A stretch of DNA of 64,000 nucleotides. Origin: Tateyamaria omphalii. GTDB lineage: Bacteria; Pseudomonadota; Alphaproteobacteria; Rhodobacterales; Rhodobacteraceae. This document shows positions 1-9,594 of this stretch, piece by piece. Position 1 is the stretch's first letter. Every line of letters starts with the position of its first letter. Below the pieces are notes generated by a model. That model saw nothing but the letters and a program-made list of their open reading frames with translations. It was not told the DNA's origin and did not search any database. Position numbers and translations under genes: made by a program. The stretch is taken from the NCBI RefSeq assembly GCF_019802125.1, contig NZ_JAHVHT010000003.1, forward strand, positions 248,001 to 312,000, read 5' to 3'.

Positions 1-148
1 CGAACATGAACCCTTCCTCAAGGAAGTCTTCGTCGACCTGGTCGGCCATGACGGTGACGTGCTGCAGCTTGCCGCGCGGGTCTGTGAAACGGATGTCGAC
101 GTACTCGGCGCCTTCTTCCTTGATCATATCGAGAACGGGGTTGGCCAT
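1..148 (-). CDS. glnA: glutamine synthetase, N-terminal fragment (cut by window edge)
   Basis: This is the first 49 codons of type I glutamine synthetase, which makes glutamine from glutamate, ammonia and ATP in the cytoplasm. The reverse strand reads [20 protein letters not shown] and continues into [13 protein letters not shown], the typical GS beta-grasp N-terminus. The ATG at 148 is preceded by an AGGAAGGA ribosome site. It lies 33 bp downstream of glnB on the same strand, the usual alphaproteobacterial glnB-glnA operon. The catalytic domain is outside the window. Confidence 0.93.
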   Translation of the reverse strand, partial: MANPVLDMIKEEGAEYVDIRFTDPRGKLQHVTVMADQVDEDFLEEGFMF

Positions 149-181
149 TCCTATTGGTCCTTCCTGACGTTTGGTATTGAG

Positions 182-1477
<1,296 letters not shown>

Positions 1478-1478
1478 A

Positions 1479-2360
1479 ATGTCATCGGCTGAAAAGATCG
1501 TGCGCAGTGCGCTGCCCAACCTTGCTAAGCGTCATGGGCACAAGTTCGACCACGGGCACGCGCTGATTTTATCTGGCGGTTTTGGGCGCACAGGTGCTGC
1601 GCGCCTGGCCGCGCGTGGGGCGTTGCGCATCGGCGCAGGTTTGGTGACGTTAGGTGCACCACCGTCGGCTCTGATGGAGGTCGCAAGCCAGATCACTGCG
1701 CTCATGCTGGCCCGGGTTGCGGATGCAGCCGCACTCGGAGCGATCCTGGATGATGGCCGGATCAATGCGCTGTGTCTCGGGCCGGGGTTGGGATTGCATG
1801 ATCGTGCCACATCGCTTGTGGACGCGGTGCTGTGCGGAGGGCACCTCCGCCTTACGAGGCGTGTTGTTTTTGACGCAGATGCGTTGACCCTGATTGCGCG
1901 CGAACCGCAGCGCATGGAGGCCCTCAACGAACATGCGGTGCTGACACCGCACGGGGGGGAGTTTGCGCGGCTGTTCCCTGACATCTCCGAAAAGCTGAGC
2001 GTCGTGCCGGACCGGGGTCCGGCTTACTCGAAGGTGGATGCCACGCGAGACGCAGCGAAACGATGCGGGGCTGTCGTTCTGTTCAAGGGGCCGGATACCG
2101 CCATTGCGCACCCGGATGGCCGATGCTCCGTCCATACCTCGACGTATGGTCGAGAGGTGCCTTGGCTTGCCACCGCTGGGGCGGGCGACGTACTTGCCGG
2201 ATTTATTACCGGCCTTATGGCGCGCGGATTTGAACCCATTGAGGCCTGCGAAGCTGCCGCTTGGCTGCACGTCGAATGCGCGCAAGCCTTCGGACCCGGC
2301 CTGATTGCCGAAGACCTGCCGGAGATGCTTCCACAGGTGTTGCGCGCGCTGGACACCTAG
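1479..2360 (+). CDS. nnrD: ADP-dependent NAD(P)H-hydrate dehydratase (YjeF C-terminal half)
   Basis: Dehydrates S-NAD(P)HX back to NAD(P)H using ADP. Ribokinase-like fold motifs are intact: KFDHGHALILSGGFGRTGAA near the start, ALCLGPGLG, the VFDADALTLI segment, LTPHGGEFARLF, VVLFKGPDTAI and the catalytic region TAGAGDVLAGFITGL. The ATG at 1479 is taken as start; a GTG at 1470 is in frame. There is no clear ribosome site, and the start overlaps the nnrE stop region (GTGTCTAAAATG), so expression probably depends on coupling to nnrE or on a frameshift. Its stop interlocks with that of the opposite-strand Hint gene at 2357-2360. Confidence 0.85.
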   Translation: MSSAEKIVRSALPNLAKRHGHKFDHGHALILSGGFGRTGAARLAARGALRIGAGLVTLGAPPSALMEVASQITALMLARVADAAALGAILDDGRINALCLGPGLGLHDRATSLVDAVLCGGHLRLTRRVVFDADALTLIAREPQRMEALNEHAVLTPHGGEFARLFPDISEKLSVVPDRGPAYSKVDATRDAAKRCGAVVLFKGPDTAIAHPDGRCSVHTSTYGREVPWLATAGAGDVLAGFITGLMARGFEPIEACEAAAWLHVECAQAFGPGLIAEDLPEMLPQVLRALDT

Positions 2361-2860
2361 GCGGCTTCTGCGCCCGTCATCGTCATCGCGGGCACCGACA
2401 ACTCCAGACCGTCAGCATAGACCACATGCGGTGCCTCGAACCCGAGCCGGACGAGCGTCATCTGGCGGGTGCCGAGCGAGGTGATGTATTCATCGTCGAT
2501 CAGGCACCCGGCCGGCATCACCGCCTGTGCCGCACCGCGCATGGCCCGTGCCCGCCAGTCGCGGATCAGAACCATCTGGGCGGCGGGAATGATGACGTGA
2601 TGACTGGGCTTGGTGTCGCCCAGAGAGCCCGCGGCGATTTTCACCGCCTCGTCCGTCGTTCGGTAGGACTGGGTCGCGGTGAGCGGGACCAGACCTGCAT
2701 TCCGTGTGATCACGCGATCCCCCGCCGAGAGATACTCGACCGGAATTTCACCGTCAGCTGTCAAAAGAAGCGTGCCGGACACAAGTCCGACATGCGCGAT
2801 ATCAATGCGCAAAGGGGGCATCCGCCCGACCGTTTCGCGCCCGACCGTTTTCGGTTTCAT
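2357..2860 (-). CDS. small Hint-domain (Hedgehog/intein-like) protein
   Basis: 167-residue protein consisting almost only of a Hint_2-type module common in Rhodobacteraceae. Recognisable segments are SGTLLLTADGEIPVEYLSAG, then GDRVITRNAGLVPL, PSHHVIIPAAQMVLIRDWRA and a C-terminal GLELSVPA strand. In active Hint domains a cysteine begins the motif (CFxxGT); here the aligned residue is Gly25, so self-cleavage through a thioester seems unlikely. No RTX repeats or signal peptide are attached. Convergent with nnrD, with the two stop codons overlapping in CTAG. Function unknown. Confidence 0.75.
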   Translation of the reverse strand: MKPKTVGRETVGRMPPLRIDIAHVGLVSGTLLLTADGEIPVEYLSAGDRVITRNAGLVPLTATQSYRTTDEAVKIAAGSLGDTKPSHHVIIPAAQMVLIRDWRARAMRGAAQAVMPAGCLIDDEYITSLGTRQMTLVRLGFEAPHVVYADGLELSVPAMTMTGAEAA

Positions 2861-2986
2861 GGCGTCTCTTTCTGTAACCTGCCTCTAGGTTGGGCATATG
2901 ATAGTTGAACGGGCGCTTAATGTCGCGTCATTTTTCGCAAATACGTCTCGCCTCCCTCCGCCCTCTTTGCTATTGGGGCTCGTGTT

Positions 2987-3071
2987 GCGGGCGTGGCGGA
3001 ATTGGTAGACGCACCAGATTTAGGTTCTGGCGCCGCAAGGTGTGGGAGTTCGAGTCTCCCCGCCCGCACCA
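2987..3071 (+). tRNA. tRNA-Leu (anticodon UAG)
   Basis: Complete class II tRNA of 85 nt including encoded CCA. Acceptor stem GCGGGCG pairs with CGCCCGC. The anticodon stem CCAGA/TCTGG encloses loop TTTAGGT with TAG at 3021-3023. The variable arm is long and the T-loop is GTTCGAGTC. It decodes CUA and, by wobble, other CUN leucine codons. Confidence 0.96.
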
Positions 3072-3126
3072 GACACGGCAGGAACGACGTTGAGAAACTA
3101 TTGCGGGTTTCGTACGTTCCCACGTC

Positions 3127-4032
3127 ATGACACAGCTAGAAACAAGCAGCGTCCCGCCGAAAGATCCCGCCATGTGGTGGCGTGCCATTCGACATGTCGC
3201 GCGGCTGAACGACGAAAAACATCTGGGGCTTATCGCGGCGGGTGTGGCGTTTTATGCCATTCTGGCTGTCTTTCCCGGCATTGCGGCCACGATTGCACTG
3301 TGGGGGATCATTGGTGATCCCGGCTTGGCGCTGCGGCAGATGGAAGAGTTTCAGGCTCTGATCCCGGCGGATGTCTATGCGTTGCTCGCGGCTCAGCTGG
3401 TCAAGCTTGCGACGACGGATGGGCTGACGCTGGGGTGGGCATCGCTTTTGTCGTTCGGGTTTGCGCTCTGGTCGGCACGTGCGGGGGTGGCTGCTTTGAT
3501 GCAGGGTCTGAACGCGATCTACGACGCGCCGAACCGGTCGGGCGTGGCCCACTACATCCGAGCGTTCCTGTTGACGTTGAGCCTGATCGGCGTGGTCCTT
3601 ACGGCCATGGCCTGCATTGTTGTACTACCCGTGGTCCTCGCGTTTCTGCCGCTTGGCCCATGGGCCAATTTTGGTGTTGAAGTATTGCGCTGGGCCGTTG
3701 GTATCGCCGTTCTGCTGGCGGGGTTCTCGGTGATCTACCGGTTGGGGCCGAACCTGTCCGGGCAGCGCCCGCGCCTGATTTCGCCCGGTGCTGCCTTTGC
3801 CGCGATCTGCTGGATTGCTGCGTCGACCGGGTTTTCCGTCTATCTGCAGAACTTCGGTAACTACAACGAGGTATACGGGTCCATTGGTGCGGTGATCGTC
3901 ATGCTGTTGTGGCTGTTCATCAGCGCCTATCTGGTGTTGCTGGGGGGCGCCTTGAACGCGGAACTGGCGCGGGCGCGGCGCGCCAAGCTGTCTATCCCAG
4001 AACCATCAGCCACATCCACGCCGTCAGAATAG
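3127..4032 (+). CDS. YihY/BrkB family inner membrane protein
   Basis: 301-residue polytopic protein of the YihY/virulence factor BrkB family (once misnamed RNase BN). Family hallmarks are GLIAAGVAFYAILAVFPGIA at the first membrane segment, GWASLLSFGFALWSARAGVA followed by GLNAIYD, the GQRPRLISPGAAFAA segment, and NYNEVYGSIGAVIVMLLWLF near the end. About six hydrophobic segments are visible. It is a membrane protein of uncertain biochemical role. It begins 55 bp after tRNA-Leu and its 3' end overlaps the AEC transporter gene on the other strand by 41 bp. Confidence 0.88.
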   Translation: MTQLETSSVPPKDPAMWWRAIRHVARLNDEKHLGLIAAGVAFYAILAVFPGIAATIALWGIIGDPGLALRQMEEFQALIPADVYALLAAQLVKLATTDGLTLGWASLLSFGFALWSARAGVAALMQGLNAIYDAPNRSGVAHYIRAFLLTLSLIGVVLTAMACIVVLPVVLAFLPLGPWANFGVEVLRWAVGIAVLLAGFSVIYRLGPNLSGQRPRLISPGAAFAAICWIAASTGFSVYLQNFGNYNEVYGSIGAVIVMLLWLFISAYLVLLGGALNAELARARRAKLSIPEPSATSTPSE

Positions 4033-4921
4033 TCAGTGCCGTTGCGACAAGCACTGACGTCGCCGCCACCCGCTTTGCACGGCCGTACATGTTGGCAAAG
4101 ATATAGCCGTTGACGCCCGGAGCCATGGCGGCTGTCAGAACGGCGGTCTTGTGGGTGCCTTCAGGCACGGAAAGGGCTGTGCCAAGTCCGTAGGTGATCG
4201 CCGGATGCAGCAGGAGTGAGATCGCGCAGATCATGGCGATGACCCGTGCGTCACCTTCAGGTTTGTATTGGATCAGGACCCCTCCGAGGGCGAAAAGGGC
4301 GGTGGGAAGTGCCGCACGGATCACGAGGTCCAGCCCGTCGCGCAGAACGTTCGGCAGCACGATGCCGCTGAGGTTGACGATGAACCCGGCCAGGATCGCC
4401 AGGACAAGCACGTTGCGAAACATCGCCCGGATGACCCCACGCGCCATCGTCAGAGGGCTTTGACCGCGATTGCGCGCAATCTCCATCGCGGTGATGCCCA
4501 GCCCGTAGCAAAAGGGGGAATGGAATGCGATGATGGCGTAGGCACCAGACAGCGCCTCGGGTCCGTAGGCTCGTTCGTTGATGGCGAGGCCCAGCAGGAC
4601 CGAATTCGAAAACAGGCAGCAAAAGCCGATGGCGATGCTGTCTTCGATATCGCGTTTGAAGAAGTAGAAGGCACCTGCCGTGCCAAGGACAAAGCCGGTG
4701 GCGGCGCCAACGTAGAAGCTGGTCAGCAAGCGCAGATCGAGGCTGGTGGACAGGTCCAAGTTGGCGATGGCGGAAAACAGCAAGCAGGGGATCGCAAAGT
4801 TCTGGCTGAACTTCATCAGCGCGTCGATGCCATCGGCCGTAAAGAAACCGCGCCAGACCGCAACGTATCCGAACCCGATCACCAGAAAGACGGGCAGGAT
4901 GACGTCGAGAAGCGCTTGCAT
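3992..4921 (-). CDS. AEC family transporter
   Basis: 309-residue auxin-efflux-carrier-family membrane protein; bacterial members export or exchange malate, malonate or other organic acids. It starts MQALLDVILPVFLVIGFGYV, has FSQNFAIPCLLFSAIANLDL (the conserved NFAxPxLLF motif), and ends with AMAPGVNGYIFANMYGRA plus a last hydrophobic helix. About ten membrane segments are visible, the normal size. The substrate cannot be told from sequence. It lies 68 bp after the MBL gene on the same strand and may be the last gene of that transcript; it overlaps the 3' end of the YihY gene. Confidence 0.85.
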   Translation of the reverse strand: MQALLDVILPVFLVIGFGYVAVWRGFFTADGIDALMKFSQNFAIPCLLFSAIANLDLSTSLDLRLLTSFYVGAATGFVLGTAGAFYFFKRDIEDSIAIGFCCLFSNSVLLGLAINERAYGPEALSGAYAIIAFHSPFCYGLGITAMEIARNRGQSPLTMARGVIRAMFRNVLVLAILAGFIVNLSGIVLPNVLRDGLDLVIRAALPTALFALGGVLIQYKPEGDARVIAMICAISLLLHPAITYGLGTALSVPEGTHKTAVLTAAMAPGVNGYIFANMYGRAKRVAATSVLVATALTILTAWMWLMVLG

Positions 4922-4989
4922 GTTCGGGCCTTTGCGGCGGGGTCAGAGGACGGGAGCCTCCGGCGGGGATTTTTTGAAAACAGGGAAGG

Positions 4990-5793
4990 TCAGGACACGG
5001 GGCGCGTCACCGTCAGGCCGTCATAGGCGGGTTCAATGTGGGCGGGTGTTTCGTTCAAAACGGTGTCGTAATCGAGGTCGATGTGCATGTTGGTCAGGAT
5101 CGCGCGTTTGGGTTTGACCCGTTCGATCCAGTGCAGCGTGTTTTCAAGATGGCTGTGCGTCGGGTGCGGGTCGCGGCGCAGCGCGTCGACGATCCATGTG
5201 TCGAGGTTGTCCAAAGCGGGCCAAACGCTGTCAGGGATGGTGGCCACGTCCGGCAGATAGGCCACGTCGCCGATACGGAAGCCAAGCGCGTCGATGCTGC
5301 CGTGGTTTACCTTGAACGGGGCGAAGGTGATGGGGCCGCCGGGGCCGTCAATCACCGTGTCGCCGTCGATCGTATTCAGTTCGAGGATCGGAGGGTAGGG
5401 CGAGCCTTTGGGCTGGACAAAGGCATAGCCGAAGCGGCTGATCAGGTCGTCCTGCGTGTCGCCGTCGGCCCAGACCTGCAGCCGTTCGCGCATGTTGAAT
5501 ACGATCATCCGCAGATCGTCGATACCGTGCACGTGATCGGCATGGGCATGGGTGTAGATCACGCCGTCAAGGCGCCCGGTTCCGGTGTTCAGAAGCTGGT
5601 TGCGCAGATCGGGAGAAGTGTCGACCAGTACGGTGGTCGTGCCTGTTTCGCCGATGCGCTCGACCAGCAGTGAACAGCGTTGCCGACGGTTCTTGGGATT
5701 GTCAGGGTCGCACGCCCCCCAGTTGCCACCAAGCCGCGGCACACCGCCGGACGATCCGCAGCCAAGGATCGTGAACGTCAGAGTATCCGTCAT
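4990..5793 (-). CDS. MBL-fold metallohydrolase (PhnP-like)
   Basis: 267-residue metallo-beta-lactamase-fold hydrolase. It begins with FTILGCGSSGGVPRLGG, as in the PhnP/RNase Z-like subgroup, followed by the metal-binding THAHADHVHGIDDLR (HxHxDH), a later VNHG histidine, YLPDVATIP and LTNMHIDLDY near the end. PhnP enzymes are cyclic phosphodiesterases; the exact substrate here is not known. The start overlaps the end of the tatD-like gene by 4 bp. This pair plus holB and tmk is a conserved alphaproteobacterial arrangement, so co-transcription is expected. Confidence 0.9.
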   Translation of the reverse strand: MTDTLTFTILGCGSSGGVPRLGGNWGACDPDNPKNRRQRCSLLVERIGETGTTTVLVDTSPDLRNQLLNTGTGRLDGVIYTHAHADHVHGIDDLRMIVFNMRERLQVWADGDTQDDLISRFGYAFVQPKGSPYPPILELNTIDGDTVIDGPGGPITFAPFKVNHGSIDALGFRIGDVAYLPDVATIPDSVWPALDNLDTWIVDALRRDPHPTHSHLENTLHWIERVKPKRAILTNMHIDLDYDTVLNETPAHIEPAYDGLTVTRPVS

Positions 5794-6590
5794 GCAGCGA
5801 CCTTGTAGGCTGCAGCCTTGGCGAACAGGCGGTCGAAGTTCCTTTGCGTTTGCGCGGCGAATTCAGCGTAGTCGAGGCCCATCGTCTCGGCCCCTTTGCG
5901 CGCTGTGTGGGCCGTGAAGGCGGGTTCGTTACGTTTGCCGCGATAAGGGGGCGGTGCGAGGTAGGGGGCGTCGGTTTCGATCAGGATGCGGTCCACAGGC
6001 GCGGCGGCGAAGATGTCGCGTAACTCCTGGCTTTTCGGAAATGCCGCGATGCCGGACATCGACAAATAGAAGCCGAGGTCGAGTGCGGCGCGCGCGAGGT
6101 CCAGAGACGAGGAAAAGCAGTGCATGACGCAGCTGTAGGCGCCTTGCTTGTACTCTTCGGTCAGGATTCGGGCCATGTCATCATCCGCTGCCCGGGCATG
6201 GATGATGAGCGGCAGACCGGTTTCGCGCGCCGCTGCGATATGGATGCGCAAGGATTTTTTCTGAATGTCGGCACTTTGAGACGTGTAGTGATAGTCCAGT
6301 CCGGTTTCGCCTATGCCCACGAATTTCGGATGCCGCGCCAAAGCAATCAACTCATCCGTTGTCGCAAGCGGTTCGTCGGCCGCACTCATGGGGTGGGTTC
6401 CGGCGGCATAGAAAACAGGGTCGTGCGCTTCGGCGATGGCGCGGACCTGTGGCTCCAGCCGCAACTTGGTGCAGATCGTGACCATTCGGGTGACACCAGC
6501 CTCGGCGGCGCGCGCGACGATATCTGGCAGCTGACCCTCGAAATCCGGGAAGTCGAGGTGGCAGTGGCTGTCGGTGATTTCTGGGGTCAT
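5790..6590 (-). CDS. TatD family metal-dependent DNase/hydrolase
   Basis: 266-residue TIM-barrel hydrolase with all TatD metal ligands: DSHCHLDF (HxH) at residues 7-14, the glutamate in GIGETGLDYHY, IHARAADDD, VMHCFSSS and the aspartate in IETDAPYLAP, followed by GKRNEPAF. TatD/YcfH proteins are Mg-dependent 3'-5' exonucleases that take part in DNA repair and turnover. It overlaps holB by 4 bp upstream and the MBL gene by 4 bp downstream, implying translational coupling. Confidence 0.93.
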   Translation of the reverse strand: MTPEITDSHCHLDFPDFEGQLPDIVARAAEAGVTRMVTICTKLRLEPQVRAIAEAHDPVFYAAGTHPMSAADEPLATTDELIALARHPKFVGIGETGLDYHYTSQSADIQKKSLRIHIAAARETGLPLIIHARAADDDMARILTEEYKQGAYSCVMHCFSSSLDLARAALDLGFYLSMSGIAAFPKSQELRDIFAAAPVDRILIETDAPYLAPPPYRGKRNEPAFTAHTARKGAETMGLDYAEFAAQTQRNFDRLFAKAAAYKVAA

Positions 6591-7705
6591 CGGGCGGGGG
6601 CCGTCTCGGATAGCTTGAACAGCGTATCTAGGACCAGCGCGGCAGGGTCAAGGTTGACCGCTCTGCCGTGGCGGGCGCGGGCCAGTGCGGTCTGTGCAGT
6701 TTGTGCCCACGCGCGGGCTTGATGGGCGTGGGGTGCGAGGCGCATGAGGATCGCGGCCTCGTCCGGGGCGGCCTCGACAGGGGGAGGGTGGCCCAGAGCG
6801 CCGGTGCGGGCCAGACGTGACAGGGCGACGTCGATCAGAGTGTAGAGCAGGTCGAGCTTTTCTTCGGCGCCACGACCGGCCGCTGCTTCCGCCAAGGCGA
6901 GTGCCCGCCCACGGTCGAGGTTGGGTAGCGTGCCAAGCAGGTGGATCACTTCGCGGTAGATTTTGAGCCCGTCGAGAAGCGATAGGCGCAGGGCATCGCC
7001 GACCGATCCCGCGCTGAGTTCCGCAAGCGCCGTTGCATCGGGGCCGGGGTCCACACCGGCTTGCGCCATGGCCTGCTCCATCTGCTGAAGATCAAGCGTG
7101 CCCAATCGAAGCGTTCGGCAGCGCGAACGGATTGTGGGCAACAGGCGGCTGGGCTGATGGCAGATCAACAGGAGTGTGGTGCGCGCCGGCGGTTCTTCGA
7201 GCATTTTCAAGAGGGCATTGGCGGCGTTGACGTTCATGTCGTCGGCGGCATCGATGATCACGACCCGGCGTCCACCATCCGTCGCACTGAGTTGGAAGAA
7301 CGAACCGAGCGCGCGGATGTCGTCGATGGTGATCTGATCGCGCAGGCGCTTTGTCTTTTCGTTTTCTGTCCGATGCACGGATTTCAGCCCCGGATCGGAT
7401 CCGGCTGCAATGCGTCGCGTGACCGGGTGGTCGGGCGAGACATCAAGCGTGCTCGGCACCGGGGCACCGAACATATCGTCGGGATCCGGGTCGGGGGTGG
7501 CCAGCAGGAAACGCGCGATACGCCAGGCGAGCGTAGCCTTGCCTACACCACGCGGGCCGGTCAGCAGCCAGGCGTGATGCACACGGCCCCCATTGAACGC
7601 GTCCAGGAATGCCGCCTGCGCCGCGTCCTGGCCGATCAGGTTCACAGTTTCACGCGGATGCGGTGCGCCGGGGATGCGCGTCGGGTCCTGGGTATCTTCA
7701 GCCAT
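6587..7705 (-). CDS. holB: DNA polymerase III subunit delta'
   Basis: 372-residue clamp-loader subunit. It starts with NLIGQDAAQAAFLDAFNGGR, then the delta'-type degenerate P-loop GPRGVGKATLAW, in which the usual Ser/Thr after Lys is Ala, consistent with delta' not hydrolysing ATP. Further motifs are RVVIIDAADDMNVNAANALL, KMLEEPP and TIRSRCRTLRL, the SRC arginine-finger motif. Part of the tmk-holB-tatD-MBL gene run; it overlaps tatD by 4 bp and lies 73 bp downstream of tmk, a gap filled by a nested inverted repeat. Confidence 0.93.
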   Translation of the reverse strand: MAEDTQDPTRIPGAPHPRETVNLIGQDAAQAAFLDAFNGGRVHHAWLLTGPRGVGKATLAWRIARFLLATPDPDPDDMFGAPVPSTLDVSPDHPVTRRIAAGSDPGLKSVHRTENEKTKRLRDQITIDDIRALGSFFQLSATDGGRRVVIIDAADDMNVNAANALLKMLEEPPARTTLLLICHQPSRLLPTIRSRCRTLRLGTLDLQQMEQAMAQAGVDPGPDATALAELSAGSVGDALRLSLLDGLKIYREVIHLLGTLPNLDRGRALALAEAAAGRGAEEKLDLLYTLIDVALSRLARTGALGHPPPVEAAPDEAAILMRLAPHAHQARAWAQTAQTALARARHGRAVNLDPAALVLDTLFKLSETAPAR

Positions 7706-7722
7706 GAAAGTGACCTAGCATC

Positions 7723-7765
7723 GGAGGCGGCAGGGGGGCCAGCCCCCCGGCGCATATGCGCCTCC
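7723..7765. repeat. nested inverted repeat between tmk and holB
   Basis: An outer stem GGAGGCG (7723-7729)/CGCCTCC (7759-7765) encloses a GGGGGG/CCCCCC hairpin (7733-7738/7743-7748). The right side also contains the perfect palindrome GGCGCATATGCGCC (7749-7762). There is no T-run on the minus side, so it is more likely an mRNA structure or processing site than a simple terminator. Confidence 0.5.
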
Positions 7766-7778
7766 CCCCGTCGTATTG

Positions 7779-8414
7779 TCAGTCAGAAGAAGCCAGGTAT
7801 GCGGCAGCGACGCTCTGAACGTCGTTGGCCACTGCGCTGACGTCCTGCGCACCATTGATCGTGCGAAAGCGATCCGGGAATTCGTTGGCAAGCGCAAGGA
7901 ACCCTGCACGCATTTTTTCCTGCAGATCGGTTCCGAAATCTTCGAACCGTTCTTCGATACCCTGCCGCCCCTTGGCGCGGGCAAGGCCCTGGGTCGGGTC
8001 CATGTCGATCAGGATCGTCAGGTCGGGTTCCCGCCCAATCATCAGGTCGTGGAGCGTGTCTACCTTGGCGCGAAGATCCCCGCGGCTGAGACCTTGATAC
8101 ATGCGGGTGCTGTCGGCGAAGCGGTCACAGATCACGATCTTGCCGGCATCGACAGCCGGTTGGATCAACCGTTCCATGTGATCCCGCCGGGCCGCCGTAA
8201 AAAGCAGCAGTTCGGTTTCTGCGGACCAGCGATCCGGATTACCCTGCAAAACAAGCGCGCGTATTTCCTCGGCCCCCGGGCTGCCGCCGGGTTCGCGGGT
8301 CAGGACCACGTCATGGCCAAGGCCGCGCAAGTGGTCCGCCAGCAACCGCGCTTGCGTGGATTTGCCGGAGCCGTCGATGCCTTCGAAGGTGATGAAGTGC
8401 CCCTTGGACGTCAC
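7779..8414 (-). CDS. tmk: thymidylate kinase
   Basis: 211-residue dTMP kinase making dTDP for DNA synthesis. Motifs: P-loop ITFEGIDGSGKSTQARLLAD, the LTREPGG dTMP-binding segment, CDRFADSTRMYQG (DRY/DRF motif), and the lid region following ARAKGR. Normal length. The start overlaps the end of the DD-carboxypeptidase gene by 4 bp (ATGA type), so the two are probably coupled, and holB lies downstream on the same strand. Confidence 0.96.
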   Translation of the reverse strand: MTSKGHFITFEGIDGSGKSTQARLLADHLRGLGHDVVLTREPGGSPGAEEIRALVLQGNPDRWSAETELLLFTAARRDHMERLIQPAVDAGKIVICDRFADSTRMYQGLSRGDLRAKVDTLHDLMIGREPDLTILIDMDPTQGLARAKGRQGIEERFEDFGTDLQEKMRAGFLALANEFPDRFRTINGAQDVSAVANDVQSVAAAYLASSD

Positions 8415-9577
8415 GCGCCACCTTCGGGCGCGGTTTCCTCGTTGAAGCGCTCGATCAGTGACAGGGCAGCGGTCGAAATCTTGGCAAGGAAGCCGCCATG
8501 GGCAATGTCGTCCTCGGCCAGCAGCGGGACGCGCACCTCCGGCAACCCTTCTGGCTGGATCACCAGTTCACCCAAGGGCGTTCCGGCGGCAATCGGTGCC
8601 TGGACCGGGCCGGTGTAGACGACCTCGGCATTCACGGTCTTGCCAGCGAGGATGGGCAGAAGGACGGTAACGTCTTCCTGTGGGACGAGACCCACTTCGG
8701 GTTCCGCACCTTCCCACACGCGGGCGGTGGCGACACGCGTTCCGCTTTCCACCACTGTACGTTCGGCAAACTGGCGGAAGGCCCAGTTCACAATCGCCTC
8801 GGATTCCTGCGCGCGGCCCTCTACCGTGTCGAGGCCCGAGATGACGAATACGACGCGGCGCTCGCCTTGCTTGGCCGAGCCGGTCAGGCCGTAGCCGGCT
8901 TCTTCCGTGTGCCCGGTCTTCAAGCCGTCGGCGCCAATGCCGAGCGTCAGAAGCGGATTGCGGTTGAAGCGGTTTGAGCTTTCGTTTGCGTCAAACAGGA
9001 ACTCGGTTTCCGAAAACATCGGATAGTATTCGGGATAGTCGGATATCAGCCGTTGCGCCAAAAGGCCCAGGTCGCGCATGGACATCCGGTGCCCTGCGGC
9101 GGGCCAGCCGCTGGAGTTCGCGAATGTCGAATTGGTCATACCCATCTCCTGCGCGCGCCGGGTCATGAGGCGGGCAAATCCGGCCTCGGTCCCGTCGGGG
9201 CTGAGCGCTTCGGCAATGACAACGCAGGCATCGTTGCCAGACAAGACGATGATGCCGCGTATCAAGTCCTCGACCGTGACACGCTCGCCCTGCTGCAGAA
9301 ACATGGTCGAACCACCAAAGCTCGCTGCATGCGTCGATGTCACCAACTCGTCCGTCATGGCCAGTTGCCCACGCTCCACGGCTTCGAACGCCATATAAAG
9401 CGTCATCAACTTGGACATTGACGCAGGCGGCAGTGGCTCGTCTGCGTTCTTGTTCAGCAAAACGGTGCCGGTGGTGTGGTCAATCACATAGGCCGCCGTC
9501 GCGCGTGTCTCAAACGCAGTGACGGGCAGGGCGGTGCTGGCAATCAGCAGGGCGGCAGCAGCGAGGGGGCGGATCAC
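8411..9577 (-). CDS. D-alanyl-D-alanine carboxypeptidase (PBP5/6 type)
   Basis: 388-residue periplasmic penicillin-binding protein of the DacA/DacC group that trims the terminal D-Ala from peptidoglycan stem peptides. A signal peptide (about residues 1-21) precedes FETRATAAYVID. Active-site motifs are SMSK at residues 53-56, SGND near 114 and KTGHT near 219. The C-terminal beta-domain is present (VPLLAEDDIAHGGFLAKIST), with a final amphipathic segment likely to touch the membrane. Located between the SPOR lipoprotein gene (17 bp upstream) and tmk (4-bp overlap). Confidence 0.92.
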   Translation of the reverse strand: MIRPLAAAALLIASTALPVTAFETRATAAYVIDHTTGTVLLNKNADEPLPPASMSKLMTLYMAFEAVERGQLAMTDELVTSTHAASFGGSTMFLQQGERVTVEDLIRGIIVLSGNDACVVIAEALSPDGTEAGFARLMTRRAQEMGMTNSTFANSSGWPAAGHRMSMRDLGLLAQRLISDYPEYYPMFSETEFLFDANESSNRFNRNPLLTLGIGADGLKTGHTEEAGYGLTGSAKQGERRVVFVISGLDTVEGRAQESEAIVNWAFRQFAERTVVESGTRVATARVWEGAEPEVGLVPQEDVTVLLPILAGKTVNAEVVYTGPVQAPIAAGTPLGELVIQPEGLPEVRVPLLAEDDIAHGGFLAKISTAALSLIERFNEETAPEGGA

Positions 9578-9594
9578 GGGTGATTTGCTCCTGG

